Assembly (NCBI GenBank): GCA_016792625.1
Contig: JAEUKK010000074.1
Coordinates: 42,736 to 106,735, forward strand
Direction of reading: 5' to 3'
Length of the DNA stretch: 64,000 bases
Source: Deltaproteobacteria bacterium
GTDB lineage: Bacteria; Myxococcota_A; UBA796; UBA2385
Part shown: positions 34,580-46,667 of the stretch, one piece after another
Numbering within the stretch: the first letter of the stretch is position 1
How the letters are laid out: the number at the start of each line of letters is the position of its first letter
Position numbers and translations under genes: made by a program
Notes under the pieces: model-generated
Databases searched by the model: none
What the model saw: only the letters and a program-made list of their open reading frames with translations
Told to the model about the DNA's origin: nothing

Positions 34580-35488
34580 ATGTCGGACGGCCAGGCGCAC
34601 AGCCCGCAGCAGCTCTTCAAGCAGTGGCAAAACGGCGACGCCGAGGCCGGGCAGGCCATGGCGAGCATGGTGACCGACTGGTACTACGCGATCACCGCGG
34701 TGCGGCTCGGCGACCGGCGGGGCCGCGAGCCTTTGGAGCGCGCCTGCGCCAACTTCGCGGGCGGGATCACCTCGGTCTCGCGGGCCGGCGAGCTGGTCGA
34801 CTGGGCCCACGGCGTCGTGCAGCGTGAGCTCGAGGCCGCGGGCCTGCGCACCGAGGGGGGCGACTTCCCCAACGCGCTCACCGGCCACCGCTCCCCCACC
34901 GAGCTGCTGCAGCGCGCCCGCACCGCGCTTCAACCCGAGCAGGTCGAGCTGCTCCACCTCGCTTTTGACCCTCGGGTCAACCTGCAGCGCCTGATCGACG
35001 CCGCCGAGGCCCGCGGTGGCTGGCCGCTCGCCTTGCTCGACGCCCGCTACGCGCTCAAGCGGCGGCTGCGGCAAAACGAGGGCGTCAACTTCAGCGTCGC
35101 GCCCACCGACCCCGACCTGGATCGCGCGCCCATGCCGCTCTACGAGGCCGCCCGCATGGCGAGCCCCGAAGAGGAGCGGGTCTTCGAGCAATGGCTGCTG
35201 AGCGACCTCGACCTTTGCCGAGATGTCGCCGAATTCGCGACCTTCGCCCACGCGCTTCGGGCGGGGGCCTTCTCGCCGCGGTCCGCCGCTTCGATCAGCC
35301 CGCCGAAGGTCGCTGGCCCCAGCCCGACGCCCGCGCCCCGCCCTGCGGCCCCGCCGCCGCCCGCGCCTTTGCCGCCGCCGGAGCCCGTGGCCGAGAAGCC
35401 CCCGGCCAAGATGGTCGCTGGGGCGGTCGCTGTGGTGCTGGTGATCCTCGCCGCAATCCTGGCGTTCATCCTGTACTATGCCCTATAG
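34580..35488 (+). CDS. Tail-anchored unknown protein, possible degenerate sigma-like domains
   Basis: The 302-residue product starts at an ATG with GAGGG six bases upstream. Its N-terminal stretch (LFKQWQNGDAEAGQAMASM, with WYYAITAVRLGD) resembles ECF sigma region 2, and the later ALQPEQVELLHLAFDP resembles region 4, but no DNA-binding helix-turn-helix is convincing. A Pro-rich linker (about 240-275) leads to a C-terminal membrane helix (AVAVVLVILAAILAFILYYAL), so the rest is cytoplasmic and tail-anchored. It overlaps the next gene by 11 bases. The sigma resemblance is only suggestive; it could be an unrelated helical protein. Confidence 0.55.
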   Translation: MSDGQAHSPQQLFKQWQNGDAEAGQAMASMVTDWYYAITAVRLGDRRGREPLERACANFAGGITSVSRAGELVDWAHGVVQRELEAAGLRTEGGDFPNALTGHRSPTELLQRARTALQPEQVELLHLAFDPRVNLQRLIDAAEARGGWPLALLDARYALKRRLRQNEGVNFSVAPTDPDLDRAPMPLYEAARMASPEEERVFEQWLLSDLDLCRDVAEFATFAHALRAGAFSPRSAASISPPKVAGPSPTPAPRPAAPPPPAPLPPPEPVAEKPPAKMVAGAVAVVLVILAAILAFILYYAL

Positions 35489-36329
35489 TCGAGGTCGGCG
35501 CCCAGCGGAGGTCGGGGGCACCGGAGCGCACGCGACCGGCGCGGCGGCTTGGGTGATCGACGCCACGGTCATGGCCGGGCTGCGGCTCGACGCGGCGAGC
35601 GGGGCCTTGTCTGAGGGCGACGCTGACCGCGCCTTGGCCGAGGCAGAGCAGCTCCTTTACCGCACCCCCGACGACATTGACGCGCTGGTCGTCGTTGGCC
35701 GCGCGGCGGTGCGCACAGGCGACGGCGCGATGGCCGCGGCTGCGCTGCGCCGCGTGCTCGACGCCCGCCCCGAGCTGGGAGAGTGCTGGGCCCTGCTCTC
35801 GCTCGCGCTGCTGCTCGAGGCCGATCCCGAGGGCGCGGTCGAGGCCGCGGAGCGCGCCACCGTCACCTCGCCCGAGGCCCCGCTCGGCTGGCACCACCTC
35901 GCGGTGGCCTTGGAGCGGGCCGGCCGGGCCGCCGAGGCCATCGGCGCCGCGCTTCGAGCAGAGGCCCTCGATCCCAAAACTTTCGCCCGCCCAGTCTCTT
36001 GGTCGGACGAGGAGTGGACCCGGGCGCTGAGCGCCGCGCGGGGCGGGCTGACGCCCCTGGTGCGCGAGTTTTATCGAGACGTGCCGCTTCGGTGGGCGTC
36101 CTTCCCGGATGTGGGGCTGCTGCGGTCCAGCTCCCCTCCCCTCTCGCCGTTCATCGACGCGCTCGCCTTGCCCCCAACGCCCGGTCGCGCCTCGCCGGCG
36201 GCGGTGGTGCTCTACCGCGACAACCTCGCCCGCCCCTCGTGCTCGCTCGCCGAGCTCAGCTTGCGCCTCGAGCTCGCCTTGCAGCGGCGCGCGCTCGAGG
36301 TGATCGACGCCCGCGAAGACGAGGCCTGA
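35478..36329 (+). CDS. TPR protein with a probable degenerate zincin-like domain
   Basis: The 283-residue product overlaps the previous gene by 11 bases; an ATG at 35571 is a plausible alternative start. Residues about 40-165 hold TPR units (ALAEAEQLLYRTPDDIDALV, EGAVEAAERATVTSPEAPLG). The C-terminal 110 residues follow the minimal metallopeptidase layout (DUF1025/zincin type) with VREFYRDVPL, the strand AAVVLYRDNLARPS and a final helix. In active members this helix carries HExxH; here the equivalent reads ALQRRALEVID, with no histidine. The domain is thus probably non-catalytic. It ends 21 bases from the convergent guaA stop. Confidence 0.6.
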   Translation: MPYSRGRRPAEVGGTGAHATGAAAWVIDATVMAGLRLDAASGALSEGDADRALAEAEQLLYRTPDDIDALVVVGRAAVRTGDGAMAAAALRRVLDARPELGECWALLSLALLLEADPEGAVEAAERATVTSPEAPLGWHHLAVALERAGRAAEAIGAALRAEALDPKTFARPVSWSDEEWTRALSAARGGLTPLVREFYRDVPLRWASFPDVGLLRSSSPPLSPFIDALALPPTPGRASPAAVVLYRDNLARPSCSLAELSLRLELALQRRALEVIDAREDEA

Positions 36330-36350
36330 GCAGGTCGGGCTTGGCCCAGC

Positions 36351-37901
<1,551 letters not shown>

Positions 37902-37991
37902 CGGGCCTCCGGGCGGGCGGCGTAGCACCGGCGCCCGGCCGCCGCGCCCGGGGGATATGGAGCACCTCTGCAAACTCGCCGGGGAGCGCGC

Positions 37992-38837
37992 GTGGATCCT
38001 GTTTTTGCCGCCGCCGCCGCGGTCGCCGATGGAGACCGCCGCGCCGCGCTGGTCACCGTGGTCGGCGTCGACGGCTCGGCGCCACGGGCGGCCGGTGCGC
38101 GCATGGTGGTCTACGAGGATGGCGATCTGGTGGGCACTGTCGGCGGCGGGGCCTTCGAGCACCGCCTGCGGGCCGAGGCGGCCGCCGCGATCACCGACGG
38201 GCACCCCCGCCGGGTGCGGGTGCACCTGACCCGAGAGCTGGGCATGTGCTGTGGAGGGGCGATGGACGCGTTTGTGGAGCCCCTCACCCCTGCCGAGCCC
38301 CTGGTGATCTACGGAGCGGGGCACGTGGGACGGGCGGTGGCACGCCTCGCTGCACCCCTCGGATTCCAGGTGACCTTGGTGGACGACCGCCCAGACTGGC
38401 TCGAGGCGCCCGGCTTGCCCGAAGGCGTGCGCTGCGTCGGCCGCGATCCCCGCCGCGCGGTCGGCGCCACCGCCCGCGGGCAACGGGCCTGCCACCTCAT
38501 CGTGACCCATGACCACGCCCTCGATCAGGAGCTCGTCGAGGCCCTGATCGGTGAAGACCTGCGCTGGCTCGGCATGATCGGCAGCAAGACCAAGGTCAAC
38601 CGCTTTCACCTGCGGCTGCGCGCCGCGGGGGTGAGCGCCGAGGCCCTCCGCCGCTTGCGGGCCCCGGTCGGGCTCGATCTGGGGGCCGAGACGCCCGAGG
38701 AGATCGCGCTCAGCGTCTGCGCCGAGCTGGTCGCCCTGCGCCGCGGAAAGGTCGGCCCGGTGGCCCTGCTCGCGGATCGCGCCGACGCCGAGCGCGACGC
38801 GCGCCTCTTCGGGCCCCCGCCGGCGACCTCAGGCTGA
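37992..38837 (+). CDS. xdhC: XdhC/CoxI-family protein
   Basis: The 281-residue protein has the N-terminal CoxI domain with [26 protein letters not shown] and the cysteines in [17 protein letters not shown], followed by the Rossmann domain [19 protein letters not shown] and the closing [20 protein letters not shown]. XdhC proteins bind and sulfurate molybdenum cofactor for xanthine dehydrogenase and related enzymes. No xdhA/B or other molybdoenzyme is in the window, so its client is unknown. It starts with a GTG with GGGGAG upstream, and is divergent from guaA, matching a purine-metabolism theme. Its 3' end overlaps the convergent HTH gene by nine bases. Confidence 0.93.
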   Translation: MDPVFAAAAAVADGDRRAALVTVVGVDGSAPRAAGARMVVYEDGDLVGTVGGGAFEHRLRAEAAAAITDGHPRRVRVHLTRELGMCCGGAMDAFVEPLTPAEPLVIYGAGHVGRAVARLAAPLGFQVTLVDDRPDWLEAPGLPEGVRCVGRDPRRAVGATARGQRACHLIVTHDHALDQELVEALIGEDLRWLGMIGSKTKVNRFHLRLRAAGVSAEALRRLRAPVGLDLGAETPEEIALSVCAELVALRRGKVGPVALLADRADAERDARLFGPPPATSG

Positions 38838-39434
38838 GGGGGCGCCGCGCGCCGCGCGGTCTCCCGGTCGGAGTGCTTCGACCACGCTGCCCATCGGCTG
38901 CCCCCGGTGGATGGTCAGGTGGAAGCCGAAGGCGACCGCCCGCTGCGACCCGCCCGCGTCAGCCATCGGCAGGCAAGCGACCCACCGCGGACCGGGGCCG
39001 ACCAGCGCCTTGAGCCGCTGCAAGCCGGCGGGCTCAAGCAGGCCCCACTCGATGACGACGGCGCGCGGCCGCGTGCGCCCGAGCTGGAAGCTGAGCTCGA
39101 CGAGATCATCGACCACGACGGGAAAGAGGCCCAGCCCCATCGACACGAACTCGGCCACGGTGTCGGCGTAGTCCCGCTCGCTGTCCCATAGGAGGACCGC
39201 CTCGGGCGTGGCCCCCGCCGGAGGCGCGGCCGGCGCGAGCTCTTTGAGGAGCAGGCCGCGTTGGGCGGCGAAGCGCTGCAGCTCGGTGGGCTCGATGCGA
39301 CGATGCCCACCTGGGGTCAGGTGGGCATGCAGGATCCCTTGGTTGATCCAGGCGATCACCGTCGGCGCGGAGACGCCGAGGAGCTCACCTGCGCGGGCGG
39401 TGGTCAGGAAGGGGCGTCGGCTCGTACCGCTCAC
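38829..39434 (-). CDS. HTH (MerR/excisionase-type) protein with receiver-like domain
   Basis: The 201-residue protein begins with a winged-helix DNA-binding domain: FLTTARAGELLGVSAPTVIAW is the helix-turn-helix and TPGGHRRIEPTEL the wing. A linker follows, then about 110 residues with a receiver-like alternating pattern (EAVLLWDSERDYADTVAEFV, FPVVVDDLVELSFQLG, PRAVVIEWGLLEPAGL). The expected phosphoacceptor Asp is replaced in VVIEWG, so it is probably a pseudo-receiver. BldC-like and similar proteins combine such HTH heads with sensor domains. Targets are unknown. It is followed by the FHA gene 27 bases upstream on the same strand. Confidence 0.8.
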   Translation of the reverse strand: MSGTSRRPFLTTARAGELLGVSAPTVIAWINQGILHAHLTPGGHRRIEPTELQRFAAQRGLLLKELAPAAPPAGATPEAVLLWDSERDYADTVAEFVSMGLGLFPVVVDDLVELSFQLGRTRPRAVVIEWGLLEPAGLQRLKALVGPGPRWVACLPMADAGGSQRAVAFGFHLTIHRGQPMGSVVEALRPGDRAARGAPSA

Positions 39435-39461
39435 CGCCCCACCTCCACGCCCGCGCGGGCC

Positions 39462-40691
39462 TCACATGATCCGGAAGCGGAAGTAGGTCTCGCCGATGAT
39501 CACCTCTTCCCCACCGAACAGCCGCCGCTCGGTGATGAGCTCACCGTTGACCAAGGTGCCGTTGCTGGACTTGTTGTCCTCGATGTAGAAGCTGCCGTTC
39601 CGCCGGAAGAGCTTGCAGTGGAACCGCGAGACCTTCGAGTCGTTCTTGATCTGGATGTCGTTGTCACGGCCGCGGCCGATGGTCAGGACCTCACCCGTGA
39701 AGGGGTAGATCTGCTCCTCAGCGGTGCCCTCTTGGTACAGCAGCAGGGCGCGACGGCCCTCGTCGGCGACCGGCGCGGGGGCGGCGGGCTCTTCAGCCAC
39801 GTCGAGGTCGATGCCGATCTCGTCCTGGCTGTCGTCGACCACCGGGGGCGCGGGGCGAGAGGGCTCTTCTTCGAACCCGACGTCGAAGGCGGCGTCGGCC
39901 GCCTCGAGGGGCTCGGACTCCTCGCTCGCCGGGGCCTCGGACTGACCGCCGTAGACGGCGCTCACGTCCTCGGTGAAGGCGCCCGTGGAGCTGTACCGAC
40001 CATCATCTTCGGAGACCACGGGCTCGGGCTCTTCGGCGGAGAGCTCCTCAGCGGCCGGGGTGGCGGCCGCCTGCTCGGGCTCCTCGTCAAAAGAAACGTC
40101 CTCCTCAGCCTCCTCGTTGGGCTGCGGCGTGGTGATCGCCGCGGAGACGAGCTCTTCAACCGCAGCGGGCTCAGCGGAGGCGTCGACCACCGCAGGAGCG
40201 GCGGACGCCTCGGCGCCGGCCGTACCCCGGGTGCCGTCGCGCTGGCCGCCCTCACCAGCGAGGCTGACCCACTGGGTCAACAGGCTGGAGAAGCGCTCGC
40301 GGTCGGCCTCGAGGGCGGCGAGGCGGCTGTTCGCGCCGTCGAGCTCGGCCCGAAGGTCGGCCGCGGCGAGCTCGAACTCGTCCTCGGGGAGCTCGGCGAT
40401 GGCGAGGCGCAGCTCGAGCTCTTGAAAGCGCTCGTCGCTCGCCGCCTTGTCGGCCGTGATCTGCCGCTGCTGGGCGGCGAGGTCGTCGATGGTGTCCTCG
40501 AGCGAGGGGACCAGAGGCAGCAGCTCGTCTGCCACCTTGGACGCCTGGATCTCGTGGTCAAGGATCACCTTCTGGACGACGCCAGAGGTGAACTTGTGGG
40601 CCTGGGCCTGGGCGCGGCGGATGTACTCGCGGTGCTGCGCGTACTTGCCGACGAGGCCGCTGAAGGTGCTGTGCAGCGCTTCCATCTGCAT
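39462..40691 (-). CDS. FHA-domain protein with coiled coil
   Basis: The 409-residue cytoplasmic protein has an N-terminal helical region with a long coiled coil (about 50-135, Glu/Gln/Leu-rich), an acidic Ala/Glu/Ser-rich linker (about 150-310) and a C-terminal FHA domain (about 325-409). FHA marks include LTIGRGRDNDIQI, VSRFHCKLF and SSNGTLVNGE, the phosphothreonine-binding GR, SxxH and NG residues. It binds phosphorylated partners; no Ser/Thr kinase gene is in the window. Its 5' end is separated from the 222-residue unknown gene by about 190 bases with nothing notable. Confidence 0.87.
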   Translation of the reverse strand: MQMEALHSTFSGLVGKYAQHREYIRRAQAQAHKFTSGVVQKVILDHEIQASKVADELLPLVPSLEDTIDDLAAQQRQITADKAASDERFQELELRLAIAELPEDEFELAAADLRAELDGANSRLAALEADRERFSSLLTQWVSLAGEGGQRDGTRGTAGAEASAAPAVVDASAEPAAVEELVSAAITTPQPNEEAEEDVSFDEEPEQAAATPAAEELSAEEPEPVVSEDDGRYSSTGAFTEDVSAVYGGQSEAPASEESEPLEAADAAFDVGFEEEPSRPAPPVVDDSQDEIGIDLDVAEEPAAPAPVADEGRRALLLYQEGTAEEQIYPFTGEVLTIGRGRDNDIQIKNDSKVSRFHCKLFRRNGSFYIEDNKSSNGTLVNGELITERRLFGGEEVIIGETYFRFRIM

Positions 40692-40880
40692 GGTGAGGCA
40701 GACTCCTGTGCTGGCCCGGCCGAAGCGGACGCGGCTGGGAGAGGGATCATGGGCCCCGACGGGGACCGCTGGATTGCCGGACCGTTCTACACCAGCGCGG
40801 GGCAGGCGAGGGCGACCGAGGAGGGGGACCGCCCCCTCTCTATTCCGCGCAGCCCGAAGGCGCCGTTCTCGACGGGCGGA

Positions 40881-41549
40881 TCACGGAGTGATCTTGTCTT
40901 CGGGCACCGGCGCGACAGGCGCGGCTGGCGCCGGCGCGGCGGCGCGCGCGCTGTCGGGGGCGCGCGGGCCCAGGTGAACGATTTGGAGGGCGTTGCCGGG
41001 CCGATCTGCCGACAAGCCGGCTTGCCGGCGCCGTAGGGTCAGCGCGCGTCGGCGCGCGTCGCGGGCCGCCCACCCGTGGAGCGCCAGGTCGACGCCGACC
41101 ATCGGCACGATCACATTCCAAGACTCGGCCGAGAAGGCGCCGTATGCCGCGCCAGAGAGCAGCGCGACCTCGGCCACCGACATCCAGACAGCTTGCCGCC
41201 GGTCGCCGAGGAGGGCGGGCCCCGCGCCTGCCCAGACGACGCTGGCCGCGGTGACCGCGGCCGGGTGTGGGGTCGGCCCGGCGACGGCCCGGTGGGCCCG
41301 CGCCTCGGCCTCGACCAGCTCGAGGTGGAGCGCCTCGCGGCTGAGCGCGGCCCCGTTGCACAGGACGCTGCCCAGCGCGCCCTCCCACACCGAGACCAGG
41401 CGCCCCTCGCCGCTCAACACCAGCTGACCCTGCTCGTAGCGATAAAACCAGCCGTCGACCTGCTCACCGGTGGTGAGGATCAGCTCTAGACGGTCGTTCC
41501 CATCGATTGCCCAGGCCTGCCCGGCGAGGAGGAGCGCGGCGGCGATCAC
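40881..41549 (-). CDS. Predicted membrane protein of unknown function
   Basis: The 222-residue product starts at a GTG that overlaps the dnaB stop codon (GTGA). A hydrophobic N-terminus ending in AWAID looks like a signal peptide. Strands at about 20-60 (ELILTTGEQVDGWFYRYEQGQLVL) resemble small beta domains, followed by two hydrophobic segments (about 100-165). The C-terminus is Pro/Ala-rich. The translational overlap with dnaB is unusual for an exported protein and suggests readthrough expression. I do not recognise a family. Confidence 0.55.
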   Translation of the reverse strand: MIAAALLLAGQAWAIDGNDRLELILTTGEQVDGWFYRYEQGQLVLSGEGRLVSVWEGALGSVLCNGAALSREALHLELVEAEARAHRAVAGPTPHPAAVTAASVVWAGAGPALLGDRRQAVWMSVAEVALLSGAAYGAFSAESWNVIVPMVGVDLALHGWAARDARRRALTLRRRQAGLSADRPGNALQIVHLGPRAPDSARAAAPAPAAPVAPVPEDKITP

Positions 41550-42886
41550 AGGTAACCTTCGGTGTTGCGCGCGAGGTTGCCAAACAAGGTCAGCTCACCT
41601 TGGAAAGACAGCGGGACGATGCCGGTCTCGCCGTTTCGGTGCTTGGCGATGATGATGTCGGCCTCGCCCGGTCGCGAGGGGTTCTCCTTGTTGTAGTACT
41701 CCTCACGGTAGATGAACATAATGATATCAGCATCTTGTTCGATGCTCCCCGACTCGCGCAGGTCGGCCATGATCGGGATCTGCGGGGTGCGGTTCTCGAC
41801 CGCGCGGTTGAGCTGTGACAGCGCGATCACCGTGATGTTGAGCTCTTTCGCGAGGCCCTTGAGGCCGCGGCTCGAGGCGGCCACCTGCTCTTGGCGGCTC
41901 ACCCCGGGCTCGCCGTTCATCAGGCCGATGTAGTCCACGACGATCAGGGCGAGCGAGGGGCAGCGCTTTTTGAGGCGCCGCGCCTTGGCCGAGAGCTGCA
42001 GGATGTTGATGCCCGGCGTGTCATCGATGTGGACCTGGAGGTGGTACAGCTGATTGCTGGCGTCAATCAGGCGGTCCCAGTCGGTCAGGTCAAGTTGACC
42101 GCGGCGCACCTTGCTCGCCGACACCCGCGCTTGGCTCACCAACATGCGCGTGACCAGCTGCTCGGCGCCCATCTCGAGGCTGAAAATGCCGACGCCATGG
42201 CCCTGCTGGGCGACGTTGCGGCAGAGGTTGAGCGCAAAAGCGGTCTTGCCCATGGCCGGTCGGGCGGCGAGGATGAGCAGGTCGGTCTTGTGGAAGCCCG
42301 ACAACATCTTGTCGAGGTCAATGAAGCCGGTGGAGATGCCGGTGACGAAGCCATCGGAGGGCTTGAGGTTCTGCAGCCGGGTGATCTCGGTGTCAATGAC
42401 CGAAGAGATCTGGCGCCAGTCCTTTGACTCTTGCGCGTTCTCGACCTCTTGCACGTTCTGCATCGCCAGCGAGAGCAGCTCGTGGAGCGCGTGCTCGCCG
42501 CCATAGACGGCCGATTCGATGCCGCGGGCCGCCTCAACGAGCCGACGCTCGATGGCGAGGTCTCGCACAACTTTGGCGTAATACGCGATGTTCTGGGTGC
42601 TCGCGACCTGGCCGGGCAGGTCACTGACGTAGCCGAGGCCGCCATAGTCCTCGGCGCTGCCCGTGCGGTCGATCTCGTTGACCACCGACAACATCTCGAT
42701 CGGCTTGCCCGTGCGCCGCATCTCGATGAGCAGCGCGTAGAGGCGCCCGTGGGTGTCGCGCTGAAAGTCCTCGGGTTTGAGGAAGTCAGCGACCTCGTCG
42801 AAGCGCCCATCGTCGAGCATCAGCCCGCCGAGGACCGACCGCTCGGCGTCAAGGTTGCGGAGCTGCCGCCTCTCGCTGTCCACCAT
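41546..42886 (-). CDS. dnaB: Replicative DNA helicase
   Basis: The 446-residue protein has the N-terminal DnaB domain (about 10-110, with SVLGGLMLDDGRFDEVADFL), a linker helix and the RecA-like ATPase. The Walker A loop is ARPAMGKTAFALNLCRN, the Walker B strand is LALIVVDYIGLM, and the conserved LSQLNRAVENR follows. It unwinds DNA as a hexameric ring at the replication fork. The ATG at 42886 has GGGGAGGG upstream; an extension of 48 codons upstream lacks family similarity. It is the last core gene of the rpsF-rpsR-rplI-dnaB order seen in many bacteria. Confidence 0.97.
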   Translation of the reverse strand: MVDSERRQLRNLDAERSVLGGLMLDDGRFDEVADFLKPEDFQRDTHGRLYALLIEMRRTGKPIEMLSVVNEIDRTGSAEDYGGLGYVSDLPGQVASTQNIAYYAKVVRDLAIERRLVEAARGIESAVYGGEHALHELLSLAMQNVQEVENAQESKDWRQISSVIDTEITRLQNLKPSDGFVTGISTGFIDLDKMLSGFHKTDLLILAARPAMGKTAFALNLCRNVAQQGHGVGIFSLEMGAEQLVTRMLVSQARVSASKVRRGQLDLTDWDRLIDASNQLYHLQVHIDDTPGINILQLSAKARRLKKRCPSLALIVVDYIGLMNGEPGVSRQEQVAASSRGLKGLAKELNITVIALSQLNRAVENRTPQIPIMADLRESGSIEQDADIIMFIYREEYYNKENPSRPGEADIIIAKHRNGETGIVPLSFQGELTLFGNLARNTEGYL

Positions 42887-42976
42887 CGCCCTCCCCTGCC
42901 CTCGCCAGCGCCCCCGCGGGTGCGCTTGGCCACGGTAGCCCGCCGCTTTGGGTGCGGGTCCTGAACAGCCGCCCTG

Positions 42977-43017
42977 AAAAATGACGACGGCGGCCCGGGG
43001 GAGCACCCCGGACCGCC
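42977..43017 (-). terminator. Terminator-like hairpin after rplI
   Basis: In the direction of rplI transcription, arms GGCGGTCCGGGG and CCCCGGGCCGCC form a 12-base-pair stem (one U-G pair) around a five-base loop, and five U residues follow after seven bases. It lies between the rplI stop and the dnaB start, so it would reduce readthrough from the ribosomal-protein genes into dnaB. The gap between stem and U-run makes it less than ideal. Confidence 0.5.
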
Positions 43018-43029
43018 GCGGCGGGCACA

Positions 43030-43473
43030 TCAGCCCTTGGTGACGTAGACCGTCAGGTTCGCCTCGACCTCGGGGTGGAGGCGGACCTTCACCACGCGCA
43101 TGCCGAGCTGCTTGATCGGCTCGTCGATGTGGATGGCCTTGCGGTCGACGGTGAAGCCGTCGCGGGCCAGCGCCTCGGCGATGTCGCGGTTGGTGACCGC
43201 ACCGAAGAGCTTGTTGTCCTCACCAGCCTCCATCTTGATGTTGATGGCGTTGGCGTTGACCTTCCCCGCGAGCTCTTGGGCTTCCTTGAGCAGCTTGGCC
43301 GCGCGGGCGGCGACCACGCGCTTCTGGTGCTCAAGGTTCTTGAGGTTGCCCTCGTCAGCCAGCACGGCGAGGCCGCGCGGGATCAGGTAGTTCCGGCCGA
43401 AGCCATCACGCACCTTGACGATGTCGCCGGTGTTCCCGACGTGGTCGACCTTGTCCTGAAGAATGACCTTCAT
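43030..43473 (-). CDS. rplI: 50S ribosomal protein L9
   Basis: The 147-residue protein matches L9 along its length. The N-terminal rRNA-binding domain has MKVILQDKVDHVGNTGDIVKV and GFGRNYLIPRGLAVLA, the long connecting helix spans about 45-75, and the C-terminal domain includes the conserved LFGAVTNRDIAEAL and IDEPIKQLG. The ATG is preceded by GGAG eight bases upstream. It lies 26 bases after rpsR. The order rpsR-rplI-dnaB is conserved in many bacteria. Confidence 0.97.
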   Translation of the reverse strand: MKVILQDKVDHVGNTGDIVKVRDGFGRNYLIPRGLAVLADEGNLKNLEHQKRVVAARAAKLLKEAQELAGKVNANAINIKMEAGEDNKLFGAVTNRDIAEALARDGFTVDRKAIHIDEPIKQLGMRVVKVRLHPEVEANLTVYVTKG

Positions 43474-43499
43474 GGTGAACGCTCCTGGGCCTCTACGGC

Positions 43500-43730
43500 C
43501 TAGTCCTCAGCGAGGAAGGGCAGCAGGGCCAGGTGGCGGGCCCGCTTGATGGCGAGGGCCAGCTCACGCTGCTTCTTGGCGCAGTTGCCCGAGATGCGGC
43601 GGGGCACAATCTTGCCGCGCTCGGTGATGAAGCCCTTGAGGAGCTTCGGGTCCTTGTAGTCGATGACGAGGCTCTTGTCGGCGGTGAAGCGACACACCTT
43701 CCGACGGCTGACTCGGCGGTTGCGGTTCAT
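43500..43730 (-). CDS. rpsR: 30S ribosomal protein S18
   Basis: The 76-residue protein shows the S18 signature [20 protein letters not shown] and the closing [19 protein letters not shown]. Two cysteines (KVCRF and GNCAKK) are present. A TTG 12 bases earlier is in frame, but the ATG has GGAG six bases upstream. S18 binds S6 on the 30S platform. The usual ssb gene between rpsF and rpsR is absent here; rpsF is directly upstream with about 90 bases in between. Confidence 0.97.
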   Translation of the reverse strand: MNRNRRVSRRKVCRFTADKSLVIDYKDPKLLKGFITERGKIVPRRISGNCAKKQRELALAIKRARHLALLPFLAED

Positions 43731-43819
43731 GGTGAACTCCAAAATCGGGACCGGGGGCGTCTAACCGGTCGGGCGACGCCCGCAGCAGGTTCGTTGAGAG
43801 GGGACCGGACGCGGCGCGC

Positions 43820-44377
43820 TCAGTCGTCGTAGTCGTTGTCGCCGTCGTCGTCGTCGTACTCACGCTCATCCTCTTCGGTGGGCGTGTACGAGCTGATGTC
43901 ACCGACCTGACCATCGGCGTTCTCGAAGCGGACGGGGCCGGGGCTGGTGATGCCCTCGGTGCTGCCGCGGCGGCCGCGGATGACCTCGCGCTTCTCTTCC
44001 TCGACGACCTGCTGGTTGGCGGCGCGGGCGATGCGCTTGCGCTGGCGCTCCGACACCACCGGCATCCGCTCCTCGAAGCTGACGTTCTCGGCGTTCTTCA
44101 CGGTGAGGAAGCGAACGACACCGTCCTCGATGCCGACCACGCGCTCGACCTCGGACGGGACGTCCGACGGCGAGAGGTAGACGAAGAACATGTAGCGGCC
44201 GAAGTCCTGCTTGTGGATCGGGTAGGCCAGCCGACGGCGGCCCCAGTCTTCATAGACCAGGACCTGGCCGCCGCGCTCGGCGACCGTGGACTCGAAGCGG
44301 CCGCGGATGCGGGAGATCTGCTCGTCCGGGAGGTCCGCCCGGAAGATGAAGGTGGTCTCGTACTCGTGACGGATCAT
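43820..44377 (-). CDS. rpsF: 30S ribosomal protein S6 with long acidic tail
   Basis: The 185-residue product has a normal S6 core (about 1-100; [34 protein letters not shown], then VVRFLTVK). After it come a charged helix ([13 protein letters not shown]) and a tail of about 60 residues that ends in a run of Asp and Tyr ([16 protein letters not shown]). Typical S6 is about 95-135 residues; some species carry a Glu-rich tail added by RimK, but here the tail is genetically encoded. The ATG has GGAGG nine bases upstream, inside a predicted hairpin. Confidence 0.95.
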   Translation of the reverse strand: MIRHEYETTFIFRADLPDEQISRIRGRFESTVAERGGQVLVYEDWGRRRLAYPIHKQDFGRYMFFVYLSPSDVPSEVERVVGIEDGVVRFLTVKNAENVSFEERMPVVSERQRKRIARAANQQVVEEEKREVIRGRRGSTEGITSPGPVRFENADGQVGDISSYTPTEEDEREYDDDDGDNDYDD

Positions 44378-44382
44378 GGGGA

Positions 44383-44401
44383 TTGTCCTCCACTCGGACA
44401 A
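44383..44401 (-). promoter_or_regulatory. Hairpin overlapping the rpsF ribosome-binding site
   Basis: In the mRNA sense, TTGTCC pairs with GGACAA over six base pairs around the loop GAGTGGA. The GGAGG ribosome-binding site of rpsF overlaps the loop and the 3' arm, so folding would hide part of it. The element lies 6 bases before the ATG. Bacterial rpsF leaders can bind the S6:S18 complex for feedback control; whether this hairpin is that motif is not shown. Confidence 0.45.
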
Positions 44402-44428
44402 AAGGGGGGGCGCGGTTGGCGCGCCCCC
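44400..44428 (-). terminator. Intrinsic terminator or attenuator between hppA and rpsF
   Basis: In the direction of transcription, a perfect nine-base-pair stem (GGGGGCGCG / CGCGCCCCC, loop CCAAC) is followed by two C residues and then TTTT. It lies after the hppA stop and immediately before the SD-overlapping hairpin of rpsF, and the two share bases. It could end hppA transcription or attenuate readthrough into the ribosomal genes. Confidence 0.6.
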
Positions 44429-44519
44429 GCGGAGGCAGCGCGACGCGCGGGTTGCGCGGCGCGCAGGGGTGGAGCCAGGGGCGACCGGGCCGAAGCCAAG
44501 CCGCCACCCGGCAAGAGGG

Positions 44520-46663
<2,144 letters not shown>

Positions 46664-46667
<4 letters not shown>

